Assembly (NCBI GenBank): GCA_963821495.1
Contig: CAWGEA010000003.1
Span: 248,001-312,000 of the forward strand
DNA: 64,000 nucleotides
Reading direction: 5' to 3'
DNA from: AC-32 sp963821495
Lineage (GTDB): Bacteria; Actinomycetota; Thermoleophilia; Gaiellales; Gaiellaceae
Shown here: piece by piece, positions 7,593-15,489 of the stretch
Position numbering within the stretch: the first letter of the stretch is position 1
Layout: every line of letters begins with the position of its first letter
Made by a program: the position numbers and the translations under genes
Notes under the pieces: generated by a model
Databases searched by the model: none
The model's input: only the letters and a program-made list of their open reading frames with translations
Told to the model about the DNA's origin: nothing

Positions 7593-8159
7593 CTAGTCTT
7601 GCGGGAGCTGCTTCTGCAGTGACGCGAGAGCGCGGTGCTGGAGCGACTTGACCGCGCCTTCCGTCTTGCCGAGCACCGTCCCGGCCTCGCCGTTCGAGAA
7701 GTTGAAGAGGAACTTCAGCATCAGCACCTGCTGCTGCTCGAGCGAGAGGTTCTCGATCAGCTCGAGCATGCTGCGCCGCCCGATCGACTGCAGCGCGGCC
7801 TCCTCCGCCGAGGACTCCTGCGCGTCCTCCGGCTCGGGCACCTCCTCTTCGGGCTGCCAGCGGCGCGCCGCACGGAAGTGGTCCATCGCGAGGTTGTGCG
7901 CGATCCGGAACAGCCAGGCCGAGAACGGCGCCGAACGCCAGCGGAAGCGCCCGATCGCCTCGAGCATCTTGAGGAAGGTCTGCGTCGTCAGGTCCTCGGC
8001 GTCGTGGCGGTTCCCGACGCTCATGTGCAGGTAGCTGTAGATCCGGTCGAAGTGCAGCAGGTAGAGCGCCTCGAGCGCTTCGCGGTCGCCCTGCTGGGCG
8101 AGCTCGACCAGGCGGCGCAGGTCGTCGGTGCTGCTGCGGGCGACGGCGCTCGGGCTCAC
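7593..8159 (-). CDS. ECF-type RNA polymerase sigma factor
   Basis: This 188-residue sigma-70 family protein carries region 2 (…DAEDLTTQTFLKMLEAIGRF… WLFRIAHNLAMDHFR, about 45-95) and region 4 (LSLEQQQVLMLKFLFNFSNGEAGTVLGKTEGAVKSLQHRALASL, about 135-180), with no region 1 or 3. The linker is acidic. It directs RNA polymerase to a private promoter set. No anti-sigma factor is adjacent; the downstream partner is the YchF-like gene. The GTG start at 8159 has a GAGGGGG run about 12 bases upstream, which is a long spacing. Confidence 0.9.
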   Translation of the reverse strand: MSPSAVARSSTDDLRRLVELAQQGDREALEALYLLHFDRIYSYLHMSVGNRHDAEDLTTQTFLKMLEAIGRFRWRSAPFSAWLFRIAHNLAMDHFRAARRWQPEEEVPEPEDAQESSAEEAALQSIGRRSMLELIENLSLEQQQVLMLKFLFNFSNGEAGTVLGKTEGAVKSLQHRALASLQKQLPQD

Positions 8160-8200
8160 CGGCTGAGCTTGCCCCCTCGGCTCAGACCGCTAACGCGCAA

Positions 8201-8428
8201 TCAGGGCCCGCTGAAGCCGACACGGCCTTCGCGGTTGAAACGCTTGACGTAGACCACGCGCCTCAGGGAGACCGTGTAGCGCCCGTCCTCGGCCTCGAGC
8301 GCGAACGAGCCGTCGCCCTCCGCGCCCAGCGCGCGCTCGAGCTCGTCGGCGACCGAGAGCTCGACGAGGGCGCCCATGATCTGGCCTCCGTCGAACCCGA
8401 GCTCGACGCGGACGCGCTCCTCAGCCAA
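8201..8428 (-). CDS. Small conserved protein, resembles DUF3107
   Basis: This 75-residue soluble protein overlaps the end of the epimerase gene by 8 bases, so it is probably translated with it. The ending RRVVYVKRFNREGRVGF is reminiscent of actinobacterial DUF3107 proteins (…RLAYVEI…RRVGFG), and the overall size fits. The N-terminal half matches less well, so the family call is tentative. No catalytic motif is visible. Confidence 0.6.
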   Translation of the reverse strand: MAEERVRVELGFDGGQIMGALVELSVADELERALGAEGDGSFALEAEDGRYTVSLRRVVYVKRFNREGRVGFSGP

Positions 8429-8825
8429 CGCTGACGATCTCCGCGAGCACGCCGTGAACGGCGTCGGGATGGACGAAAGCGACCTGGAGCCCGAAGAGCC
8501 CGCGACGAGGGCGCTCGTCGATCAGCTCCGCCCCCTCGGCGGCGAGCTCGTCGAGAGCCGCGCCCACGTCGTCGACCTCGAAGGCGACGTGGTGCATGCC
8601 GGGTCCGCGCTTGGACAGAAACTTGCCGACCGGCGTATCGTCGCCGAGGGCCGCGAGCAGCTCGACGCGGTCGGAGCCGATGCGCAGCGAGGCGGCCTCG
8701 ACGCCCTGCTCCTCGACGGTCTCACGGTGCTCGAGCTCGGCGCCGAAGAGCCGCTCGTAGGTCGCGAGGGCGTCGTCCAAATCGTCGACCGCGACGCCAA
8801 GGTGGTGAATCCCGTGCGGCTCCAC
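8421..8825 (-). CDS. mce: Methylmalonyl-CoA epimerase
   Basis: This 134-residue VOC-superfamily protein begins GIHHLGVAVDDLDDAL, contains GPGMHHVAFEVDD and ends with GVLAEIV. The two His residues (in HHLG and HHVAF) and the Glu near the C-terminus are the metal ligands of the epimerase, which interconverts (R)- and (S)-methylmalonyl-CoA in propionate metabolism. The mutase genes are not in the window. The GTG start at 8825 has a TAGCAT hexamer 7 bases upstream and no ribosome site. Confidence 0.9.
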   Translation of the reverse strand: MEPHGIHHLGVAVDDLDDALATYERLFGAELEHRETVEEQGVEAASLRIGSDRVELLAALGDDTPVGKFLSKRGPGMHHVAFEVDDVGAALDELAAEGAELIDERPRRGLFGLQVAFVHPDAVHGVLAEIVSVG

Positions 8826-8832
8826 GCCGCCG

Positions 8833-8838
8833 ATGCTA
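8833..8838 (-). promoter_or_regulatory. Putative -10 (TAGCAT) of mce
   Basis: Spacer to the GTG at 8825 is 7 bases. It lies in the 21-base gap after the FtsH-like gene, suggesting mce has its own leaderless transcript. Confidence 0.5.
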
Positions 8839-8846
8839 TCCGCTCG

Positions 8847-10358
8847 CTAGGAGTCGGCTGCGATCACGCGCACGGTGCCCACCGTCTCCGCCGAGCGCAG
8901 CTCGGGCTCGACGCCGACGAGCAGCTCGTCGAGCTCGTCCTTCTGCAGCGTCTCCTTCTCGAGCAGCGCCTTCGCGATCCGGTCGAGCACTGCCCGGTGC
9001 TTCTGCAGCAGGCGGGTTGCATCCGCGTAGGCCTCGTCCGTGAGCCGCGCCTGCTCCTGGTCGCGGAGCTTCTTCGTCTCCTCGGAGAGCGCGTAGTTGT
9101 CGGCGCGCATGGTGCGCGAGGCCGACGCGTTCGACATGCCGTACTCGAACACCATCGCGCGGGCCACCTCGGTTGCGCGCTCGAGGTCGTTTGCGGCCCC
9201 GTTCGTGACCCGTCCGAAGACGATCTGCTCGGCGGCTCGGCCGGCGAGGTAGATCTTCAGCAGGTCCGCGAACTCCTCCGTCGTGTGCAGGTAGCGCTCC
9301 TCGGTCGGCAGGTTGAGCGTGTACCCGAGCGCCTGCCCGCGCGAGACGATCGTCACCTTGTGCACGGGCAGCAGGTCGCCCGTCAGGTGCGAGAGGACGG
9401 CGTGCCCGGCCTCGTGGTAGGCGAGGATGCGCCGCTCCTTCTCGGTCACGACGCGCCGCTGCTGGAGACCGGCTACCACGCGCTCCATCGCGTCCTCGAA
9501 GTCGATGTTGGCGATCTCGCTGTGCCCGAGCCGGCCGGCGAAGATCGCGGCCTCGTTGGCGATGTTCTCCAGCTCCGCACCCGTGAGGCCCGCGGTCTGG
9601 CGCGCGATCGAGCGCAGGTCGACGTCGTCGGCGAGCGGCTTGCCACGCGTGTGGACGCCGAGAATCTCCTCGCGGCCGGCGAGGTCGGGTGCCGCGACGA
9701 GCACCTGCCGGTCGAACCGGCCCGGCCGCAACAGCGCCGTGTCGAGATCCTGGAGACGGTTGGAGGCGCCCATCACGATCACCTGGTCGCGCGCCTCGAA
9801 GCCGTCGAGCTCGACGAGCAGCTGGTTCAGGGTCTGGTCCTGCTCACGCGAGAAGCCGTGGCCGGTGCGCTGCGCGCCGACCGCGTCGAGCTCGTCGATG
9901 AACACGATCGCGGGCGCGTTCTTGCGGGCCTCTTCGAACAACTTCCGGATCCGCGCGGCGCCCAGGCCGGCGAACATCTCGACGAACGCGGAGGCGCTCT
10001 GCGCGTAGAAGCGCGCGCCCGCCTCGCTGGCGATCGCCTTCGCGAGCATCGTCTTGCCGGTCCCCGGCGGGCCGTAGAGCAGGATGCCCTTCGGCACGCG
10101 GGCGCCGAGGCGGCCGAAGCGCACCGGGTCGCGCAGGAAGTCGACCACCTCGTGCAGCTCCTCCTTCGCCTCGTCGAGCCCCGCCACGTCGTCCCAGGTG
10201 ACGTTCGAGTCCGAGGTGATCGTCTTCGCGGCCGTCACGCGCGGCATCACCTGCAGCGTGCGCCAGAGGATGTAGACCATCAGCACGAGCAGGACCGCGA
10301 AGAACAGCGGCAGCCAGGCCGCGATCCCGTCACGGAAGAACACCAGCCAGTCGCCCAT
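8847..10358 (-). CDS. ftsH: Short FtsH-type AAA+ membrane metalloprotease
   Basis: This 503-residue protein has one N-terminal membrane helix (about 13-32), then the AAA+ domain with Walker A GPPGTGKT (96-103), Walker B IVFIDEL (about 151-157) and the arginine-finger region RPGRFDR (211-217). The M41 zinc protease domain follows, with HEAGH at 315-319 and the third-ligand region ANDLERAT. Typical FtsH has two membrane helices flanking a roughly 70-residue extracytoplasmic domain; here that domain and one helix are missing. It should degrade membrane or soluble proteins with ATP. The ATG at 10358 was chosen over an upstream in-frame codon because conserved sequence and a GGAGG run directly precede it. 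Confidence 0.9.
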   Translation of the reverse strand: MGDWLVFFRDGIAAWLPLFFAVLLVLMVYILWRTLQVMPRVTAAKTITSDSNVTWDDVAGLDEAKEELHEVVDFLRDPVRFGRLGARVPKGILLYGPPGTGKTMLAKAIASEAGARFYAQSASAFVEMFAGLGAARIRKLFEEARKNAPAIVFIDELDAVGAQRTGHGFSREQDQTLNQLLVELDGFEARDQVIVMGASNRLQDLDTALLRPGRFDRQVLVAAPDLAGREEILGVHTRGKPLADDVDLRSIARQTAGLTGAELENIANEAAIFAGRLGHSEIANIDFEDAMERVVAGLQQRRVVTEKERRILAYHEAGHAVLSHLTGDLLPVHKVTIVSRGQALGYTLNLPTEERYLHTTEEFADLLKIYLAGRAAEQIVFGRVTNGAANDLERATEVARAMVFEYGMSNASASRTMRADNYALSEETKKLRDQEQARLTDEAYADATRLLQKHRAVLDRIAKALLEKETLQKDELDELLVGVEPELRSAETVGTVRVIAADS

Positions 10359-10425
10359 CCCTCCACTTGTTATCCGTGCTTTCGGGCGCCGCGTCAACCG
10401 GGAGGCCGCCACCGGCCGCCGGATC

Positions 10426-10431
10426 TAGACT
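10426..10431 (+). promoter_or_regulatory. Putative -10 (TAGACT) of the cysteine hydrolase gene
   Basis: Spacer to the GTG at 10439 is 7 bases. The preceding CCACCGGCCGC also precedes the TAGACT of ccmF, but at a different distance. Confidence 0.55.
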
Positions 10432-10438
10432 GCGCGTC

Positions 10439-11473
10439 GTGCTGCCGGTGCCACCGCATTTCGACCCGGCGCGGGTGGCCGAGGTCTGGCGCGTGCCCTA
10501 CGAGGACCGCGCGGCGGAGGCCGAGACCTGGGCGCGTGAGCATGCTCTGCGGCCGGCCGCCCACGACACGTTGCAGATCTGCCTGGTCGCGGTCGACGTG
10601 CAGAACACCTTCTGCATCCCCGGCTTCGAGCTCTTCGTCGGCGGGCGCTCCGGGACCGGCGCGGTCGACGACAACCGGCGGCTGTGCGAGTTCCTCTACC
10701 GCAACCTCGACACGGTCACGCAGATCGTGCCGACGCTGGACACGCACCAGGCGATGCAGGTCTTCCACTCGATCTGGCTCGTCGACGAGGAGGGGCGCCA
10801 TCCGGAGCCCTACACGCTCGTCTCGGCCGAGGACGTCGAGAGAGGGCGCTGGATGCTCGACGAGGCCGTTGCCGAAAGCCTCGATCTCGACCCCGACTAC
10901 GCCCAGCGGCACCTCCTTCACTACACGAGGTCGCTCGAGGCAACCGGGAAGTACAGCCTCACGATCTGGCCGTACCACTCCATGCTCGGCGGGATCGGCC
11001 ATGCCCTCGTCTCGGCCGTCGAGGAGGCGATCTTCTTCCACACGATCGCCCGGCGGTCCCAGCCCGACTTCCAGCAGAAGGGCCACGCGCCCCTCACCGA
11101 GCACTACTCCGTGCTCGGGCCGGAGGTCACACACGGGCCGGAAGGAGACGTGCTCGAGGAGCCCAACCTGGCGCTGCTGGACGAGTTGTTCTGCTTCGAC
11201 GCGGTCGTGATCGCCGGACAGGCGAAGAGCCACTGCGTCGCCTGGACGATCGACGACCTCCTCACCTCGCGGCTCGGCGCCGAGCGCCGACTCGCGGAGA
11301 AGGTCTATCTGCTCGAGGACTGCACCTCGGCCGTGGTCGTGCCGGGCGCCGTCGACTACACCGAGGAGGCCGACGCTGCATTCGAGCGCTTCGCGGCCGC
11401 GGGGATGCACGTGGTCCGCTCGACCGACCCGATCGAGGCGTGGCCCGGGATCGCCGCTTCGGCGCGCGCCTAG
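10439..11473 (+). CDS. Isochorismatase-family cysteine hydrolase (nicotinamidase-like)
   Basis: This 344-residue protein has an isochorismatase/nicotinamidase fold: the catalytic Asp in VAVDVQNTF, and the nucleophile Cys in IAGQAKSHCVAW preceded by VVIAG. It is much longer than classical PncA (about 190-210 residues), with extra sequence between these motifs. Facing nicotinate phosphoribosyltransferase tail to tail with a 34-base gap, it may supply nicotinic acid from nicotinamide for NAD salvage. This role is inferred from position. The GTG start is set by the TAGACT hexamer upstream. Confidence 0.8.
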   Translation: MLPVPPHFDPARVAEVWRVPYEDRAAEAETWAREHALRPAAHDTLQICLVAVDVQNTFCIPGFELFVGGRSGTGAVDDNRRLCEFLYRNLDTVTQIVPTLDTHQAMQVFHSIWLVDEEGRHPEPYTLVSAEDVERGRWMLDEAVAESLDLDPDYAQRHLLHYTRSLEATGKYSLTIWPYHSMLGGIGHALVSAVEEAIFFHTIARRSQPDFQQKGHAPLTEHYSVLGPEVTHGPEGDVLEEPNLALLDELFCFDAVVIAGQAKSHCVAWTIDDLLTSRLGAERRLAEKVYLLEDCTSAVVVPGAVDYTEEADAAFERFAAAGMHVVRSTDPIEAWPGIAASARA

Positions 11474-11507
11474 AGAGCCTCGGCCGTCACCGGGCGAACC
11501 CGATGCG

Positions 11508-12590
11508 TCACTCCACGAGCTCGAGCCGCGGGTTCTCGCGGTAGCGCCGGCCGACCTTCGCCGACGGGCGACCGTCGGTCATCACGATGTCGGCGGTGAA
11601 GTCGTTCTCGCCGCGAATCAGCGCCGAGCCGACACCGTAGGAGTCGACCGGGACGCCACGCTCCTCGAAGGCGCGGATCCGCTCCGCCGTGAAGCCGCCC
11701 GAGGCGACGATCCTCACGCGCTCGAAGCCGTCGCGATCGAGCGCCTCGCGCACCTTGCGCACCAACCGCTCGTTCACGCCGCGCGGGTCGAAGTCGCCCA
11801 TCTCGTTCCAGAGCGAGCGGTCGACGAGCTGGCCCGAGGTGTCCAGCCGCACTCCCCAGAGCCGCGGTCCGAGCGCGCGCGCCACCTCCAGCGCGGTCGC
11901 GACGGAGTCGTTCTCGAAGTCGACGAGCACGGTCACGTTGATGTCCGGGTCGGCGTTCTCGACGAACTTCGTCGCCGCCAGGACGGTGTTGCCGCCGTAC
12001 GAGGCGATCAGCGCATGAGGCACGGTGCCGACCCCGCGGCCGCCCCACCACGAGGCCTGCGCGTCCGAGGTGACACCGATCTCCGTTCCCACGACCTGGC
12101 CCGCGACGAACGCCGCATAGCCGTCCCCGGTCTGGACGCGGTGGTGGTCGTGCCGGGCCGGCATGAAGATGATCGGCTTGCCGTTGGCGGCCTCGAGCAC
12201 GTGGACGATGTTGGTCGTGATCAGCGTGCGCCGCGCGAGCACGCCGAGGTAGACGGTCTCGAGGTGGGCGAAGCCGGTGTAGTCGCCCTCGATCCGCAGC
12301 ACCGGCTCGTACGGCTCGAGCCGGTCACCGTCGAAGAGCGCGTGCACCGTGAGGTCGTCCCAGTCGTCGGCGCAGAGCTTGAGCACGGCGATCGCCTCGT
12401 CGATCCCGCCGAGGTACGAGTCGTGCTTCTGGAAGACCTGCATCACGACGCGCGGGTGGCGGCCGTCGCGCAGCAGCATCTGGCGCGTGTGGTTGAAGTA
12501 CGCGTCGGTGTAGTAGCCCTCCCGCATCTTCTCGACGGGGAGGTCGAAGATCTCGGGCGGCAGCCGCCTAGAGCGAGTCTGCTGCTCCAT
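11508..12590 (-). CDS. pncB: Nicotinate phosphoribosyltransferase
   Basis: This 360-residue protein is a type II phosphoribosyltransferase of the nicotinate/nicotinamide group. Visible motifs include GYYTDAYF near the N-terminus, the central FMPARHDHH with the expected His cluster, the DFENDS… strand, LDTSG and the IVASGGF phosphate-binding loop. It makes nicotinate mononucleotide from nicotinate and PRPP. The ATG at 12590 overlaps the TGA of the shifted DUF1385 frame; if the DUF1385 gene is read with its frameshift corrected, the overlap is 23 bases instead. Confidence 0.92.
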   Translation of the reverse strand: MEQQTRSRRLPPEIFDLPVEKMREGYYTDAYFNHTRQMLLRDGRHPRVVMQVFQKHDSYLGGIDEAIAVLKLCADDWDDLTVHALFDGDRLEPYEPVLRIEGDYTGFAHLETVYLGVLARRTLITTNIVHVLEAANGKPIIFMPARHDHHRVQTGDGYAAFVAGQVVGTEIGVTSDAQASWWGGRGVGTVPHALIASYGGNTVLAATKFVENADPDINVTVLVDFENDSVATALEVARALGPRLWGVRLDTSGQLVDRSLWNEMGDFDPRGVNERLVRKVREALDRDGFERVRIVASGGFTAERIRAFEERGVPVDSYGVGSALIRGENDFTADIVMTDGRPSAKVGRRYRENPRLELVE

Positions 12591-13384
12591 CAACGCCGCG
12601 CGTTCCAGAATCCACACGTTCGAGCTCGAGGCACGCGGCGAGCGCCGCCTCGGCGACCTCGAGCTGCTCGGGCGTCGGCTCGGCGGTCGCGAGCCGGTGC
12701 TGGAGCTCGTGGCCCGGCCACGCGAGCGCGCGCGAGAGGCGGTTCTCCGGGTGCCTGCGTCATCCAGCCGAACATCTCGGTCGAGGCGGCCAGCGCGCCG
12801 ACCTGGGCCGCCACGCGCGCGGGGCCACGCAGGTGCTGCGGCGCTTTGGCCGCGAGCGTGGCGCCGATCGCCGAGGTGGCCACGAGCGGCCCCAGCAGGT
12901 GGGAACCGCAGCGCTCGTGCTCGCGGGCGCGCGGCTCGTCGTGCTCGTAGGTGCCGATCGAGATGTGCTCGGCGCCGTGGTACGCGGCGAGGTCGTGGCT
13001 GCGAATGGCCATCGCGGCCGGCGCGAGCGAGAGCACGCCACCGAGGAGTTCCCGCGCCAGCGGGCTGAGGCGCGTCGACTCCTTGATCGCGCGCACGACG
13101 ACGGCCGTCCCGGCCATCGCGGCGAGCACCTGGGGCCGCTGGAAGGGCAGTTTCGTCTCGGGCAGCCGACGGCGCACCTGCGGCAGGAGCGCGAACACCT
13201 CAGCGATCCGCGCAGGGCCACGCAGCAGCGGGTTCCGAACGTCCGCGGCCCGCAGGCGTTTGTACTCGGAGGCGACTTTCAACTCGCCGTCGGCGGTGCG
13301 CACGGCGACGGCCCACGACTGCGGCCCGTGCACGAGCACGCCGTTCACGAGCGCCATCCCGCCGAGCCGGATCTTCTCCTCCAT
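12568..13384 (-). CDS. DUF1385 membrane protein gene with a one-base frameshift
   Basis: The first 210 residues match DUF1385 (GGMALVNGVLVHGPQSWAV, AYHGAEHISIGTYEH, RCGSHLLGPL, several membrane helices). After GWMTQ the frame turns into Arg/Ala-rich noise ending at 12590. In the frame shifted by one base the expected DUF1385 C-terminus appears: HPENRLSRALAWPGHELQH, then EPTPEQLEVAEAALAACLELE, stopping at 12568. Removing one base at 12754/12755 gives a clean 271-residue protein. The extra base sits in a CC doublet, so it may be a sequencing error, a recent mutation or, less likely, programmed frameshifting. Its function is unknown. Confidence 0.88.
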
Positions 13385-13391
13385 CGCGAAG

Positions 13392-13397
13392 AGCCTA
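13392..13397 (-). promoter_or_regulatory. Putative -10 (TAGGCT) of the DUF1385-pncB unit
   Basis: Spacer to the ATG at 13384 is 7 bases. The first three bases of the hexamer are the TAG stop codon of the M20 peptidase gene. Confidence 0.5.
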
Positions 13398-14693
13398 GCT
13401 TCCGCCGGTCACCTCGACGGCGGTGTGGCGGAAGCACTCGACCGCGAGCTCGAGGTCGTCCACGGCGATGCGCTCGTCGGCGGAGTGGATCAGGCGCGAG
13501 GCGACCTGGGGCTCCATCGTCCTCATGGGGAAGAATCCGTAGGCGACGGTGCCGAACGCCTCGCGCAGCCAGTGGCTGTCGGTGAAGCCGGCGACGGAGA
13601 CGGGCAGCACCGTTGCGTCGGGGTCGACCTTTGCGACGAAGCCCTCGATCGCATCCCAGAGCGGCGTGCCGAGCTCGCTGCGCGTGCCGCCGCGGGCCTC
13701 GATCCACTCGAGCTCGAAGTCGCCCTCGCCGAGCACCTCGCGCAGCACGGGCTCGACGTCGGCCTGCGTCTGGCCGGGGAGCAGGCGGCAGTCGACCTCG
13801 ACCTCGCAGACGTGAGGGATCACGTTGCGCCGCTGCGAGGCGCTGATCATGGTCGGCGAGAGCGTCAGGGCGAGCAGCGGCTCGAGCAGCTCCGCGGCGG
13901 CCGGGTCGGTCTCGCGTGCGAGCTCGAGCGCCTGGTAGGCGTTGAGCGGCTTCCCCGCGACCGCCAGGATCATCGCCTCGGTCTCGGGCCCGAGCCGGAG
14001 GTCAGGGTCGTACTCGGCCAGCCGCTCGATCAGCGGCGCCGCCTTGACCAGCGCGTTGTCGGCGATCCCGGGCACGGACGCGTGGCCGGCGCGGCCACGC
14101 ACGAGCAGCCTGAACGGCGAGCTCATCTTCTCGGCGCTCGAGCAGAGGTAGAAGGGCCGGCCGAAGAGGTCCATCCGCTCGCCCGCACCCTCGTTCAGCG
14201 CGTAGTCCGTGCGAACCGCGTCCGGGTGGTGCTCGCAAAGCCAGGGCAGGCCGAAGCCGTCGCCGACCTCCTCGTCGGCGCACGCGGCGAAGACGAGGTC
14301 ACCGGCCGGCTGGAAGCCCTCCCGCACGAGCGATGCGAGCGCGACCGCCTCGGCCGCCACCTGGCCCTTCATGTCGAGCGCGCCGCGGCCCCAGAGCTCG
14401 CCGTCCCGCACCTCGCCCGACCACGGCCCGACCTGCCACTCGGCGGGGTCCGCGACCACGGTGTCGGTGTGCGAGAGCAGCAGCAGGCTGCGGCCGCCTC
14501 CGGCCCCCGGCAGGCGTGCGACGAGGTTCGCCCGCTCGGGGATCTTCGCGTACAGCTCGCTTCCGACCCCGTTGTCGCCGAGGTAGTCGCGCAGCAGCTC
14601 GGCCGCCTGGGTCTCGTTCCCCGGCGGATTGACGGTGTCGAGCCGGATCAGCTCCTGCAGGAGCTGGGTGACCTCGTCGCGGCGGGCGCTCAG
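13395..14693 (-). CDS. M20-family metallopeptidase/deacylase
   Basis: This is a 432-residue zinc-dependent amidohydrolase of the ArgE/DapE/carboxypeptidase G2 group. The ligand motifs are HTDTV, WGRGALDMKG and the catalytic Glu pair in ADEEVGDG; the dimerisation domain carries GRAGHASVPG, and a His ligand is near FTDSHWL. The conserved N-terminus (LLQELIRLDTVNPPGNE) begins at once after the methyltransferase stop, yet no ATG, GTG or TTG is in frame there. The only plausible start is a CTG at 14693 overlapping that stop (CTGA), so coupled initiation at CTG is inferred. The substrate is unknown. Confidence 0.88.
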   Translation of the reverse strand: MSARRDEVTQLLQELIRLDTVNPPGNETQAAELLRDYLGDNGVGSELYAKIPERANLVARLPGAGGGRSLLLLSHTDTVVADPAEWQVGPWSGEVRDGELWGRGALDMKGQVAAEAVALASLVREGFQPAGDLVFAACADEEVGDGFGLPWLCEHHPDAVRTDYALNEGAGERMDLFGRPFYLCSSAEKMSSPFRLLVRGRAGHASVPGIADNALVKAAPLIERLAEYDPDLRLGPETEAMILAVAGKPLNAYQALELARETDPAAAELLEPLLALTLSPTMISASQRRNVIPHVCEVEVDCRLLPGQTQADVEPVLREVLGEGDFELEWIEARGGTRSELGTPLWDAIEGFVAKVDPDATVLPVSVAGFTDSHWLREAFGTVAYGFFPMRTMEPQVASRLIHSADERIAVDDLELAVECFRHTAVEVTGGS

Positions 14694-15484
14694 CGCCGGA
14701 TCCCGATGGTCAGCAGGTACTCGCGCGGCGCCTCGATCCTGCCCTGGTGGCGGTGTCGCTCCATGTACTCGAGCCAGTCGCCGTGCAGCTCGGCGCGCCT
14801 CCGCTCGTCGAGCGAGCCGTACAGGGTCTTCAGCGGACCGAACGAGGTGACGAACAGGTCCCAGAGCTCGTCCGCGGAATCGGCCACCTGCGGTGCGTCG
14901 CTGTGCTCGAAGCGCAGCTCGAAGGCCGACCCGAGCAGATCCTGCACGTGCTCCTCGCGCCCCCAGTCGAGCGGGTTCCCGACGCCCTCGGGCGGCGGCG
15001 GCTGGTAGCCGGCCAGCAGGCGGAAGAAGTCGCCGATGCCCCCGGACGGGTTCCACGTCACGAGCCCGAGGCGCCCGCCGGGCTTGGTCACGCGCGCAAG
15101 CTCGGCCGCGGTGCGCTCGTGGTCGGGCGCGAACATCGCGCCGACCGCGGAGCTGACGACGTCGAAGCTCGCATCCTCGTAGGGGAGCCGCTCGACGTCG
15201 GCCACGTCGAACTCGATCCCGAGCCCCTCCTCGGCGGCGAGCCGCCTCGCCGTCTCGATCAGGGCCGGCGCGAGGTCCGAGCCGACGACGTCCGCTCCCG
15301 CCCGCGCGGCACGCACGGCGACCGCGCCCGTGCCGGTGCCGACGTCGAGCCACCGCTCGCCCGGCTGCGGCGCCAGCTCCGCGACGAGGTGGTCGTGGAG
15401 GGTTGCGATGTCGTCGGCCACGCGCTCGAAGGGCGCCGAGCCCCAGACCTGCGCCTGACGCTCCTTCAGCTCTTCGAACGACAT
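14690..15484 (-). CDS. Class I SAM-dependent methyltransferase (UbiE-like)
   Basis: This 264-residue protein carries the SAM-binding motif I WLDVGTGTGAVAV (about 45-57), the acidic loop GSDLAP, motif II FDVVSSAVGAMF and the post-motif GGRLGLVTWNP. The C-terminus (WLEYMERHRHQGRIEAPREYLLTIGIRR) resembles methyltransferases acting on small aromatic or lipid substrates. The acceptor cannot be named. It follows the tryptophan dioxygenase-like gene by 5 bases with an AGGAG ribosome site before its ATG, and it overlaps the M20 gene, so the three look like one operon. Confidence 0.85.
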   Translation of the reverse strand: MSFEELKERQAQVWGSAPFERVADDIATLHDHLVAELAPQPGERWLDVGTGTGAVAVRAARAGADVVGSDLAPALIETARRLAAEEGLGIEFDVADVERLPYEDASFDVVSSAVGAMFAPDHERTAAELARVTKPGGRLGLVTWNPSGGIGDFFRLLAGYQPPPPEGVGNPLDWGREEHVQDLLGSAFELRFEHSDAPQVADSADELWDLFVTSFGPLKTLYGSLDERRRAELHGDWLEYMERHRHQGRIEAPREYLLTIGIRR

Positions 15485-15489
15485 CGCTC

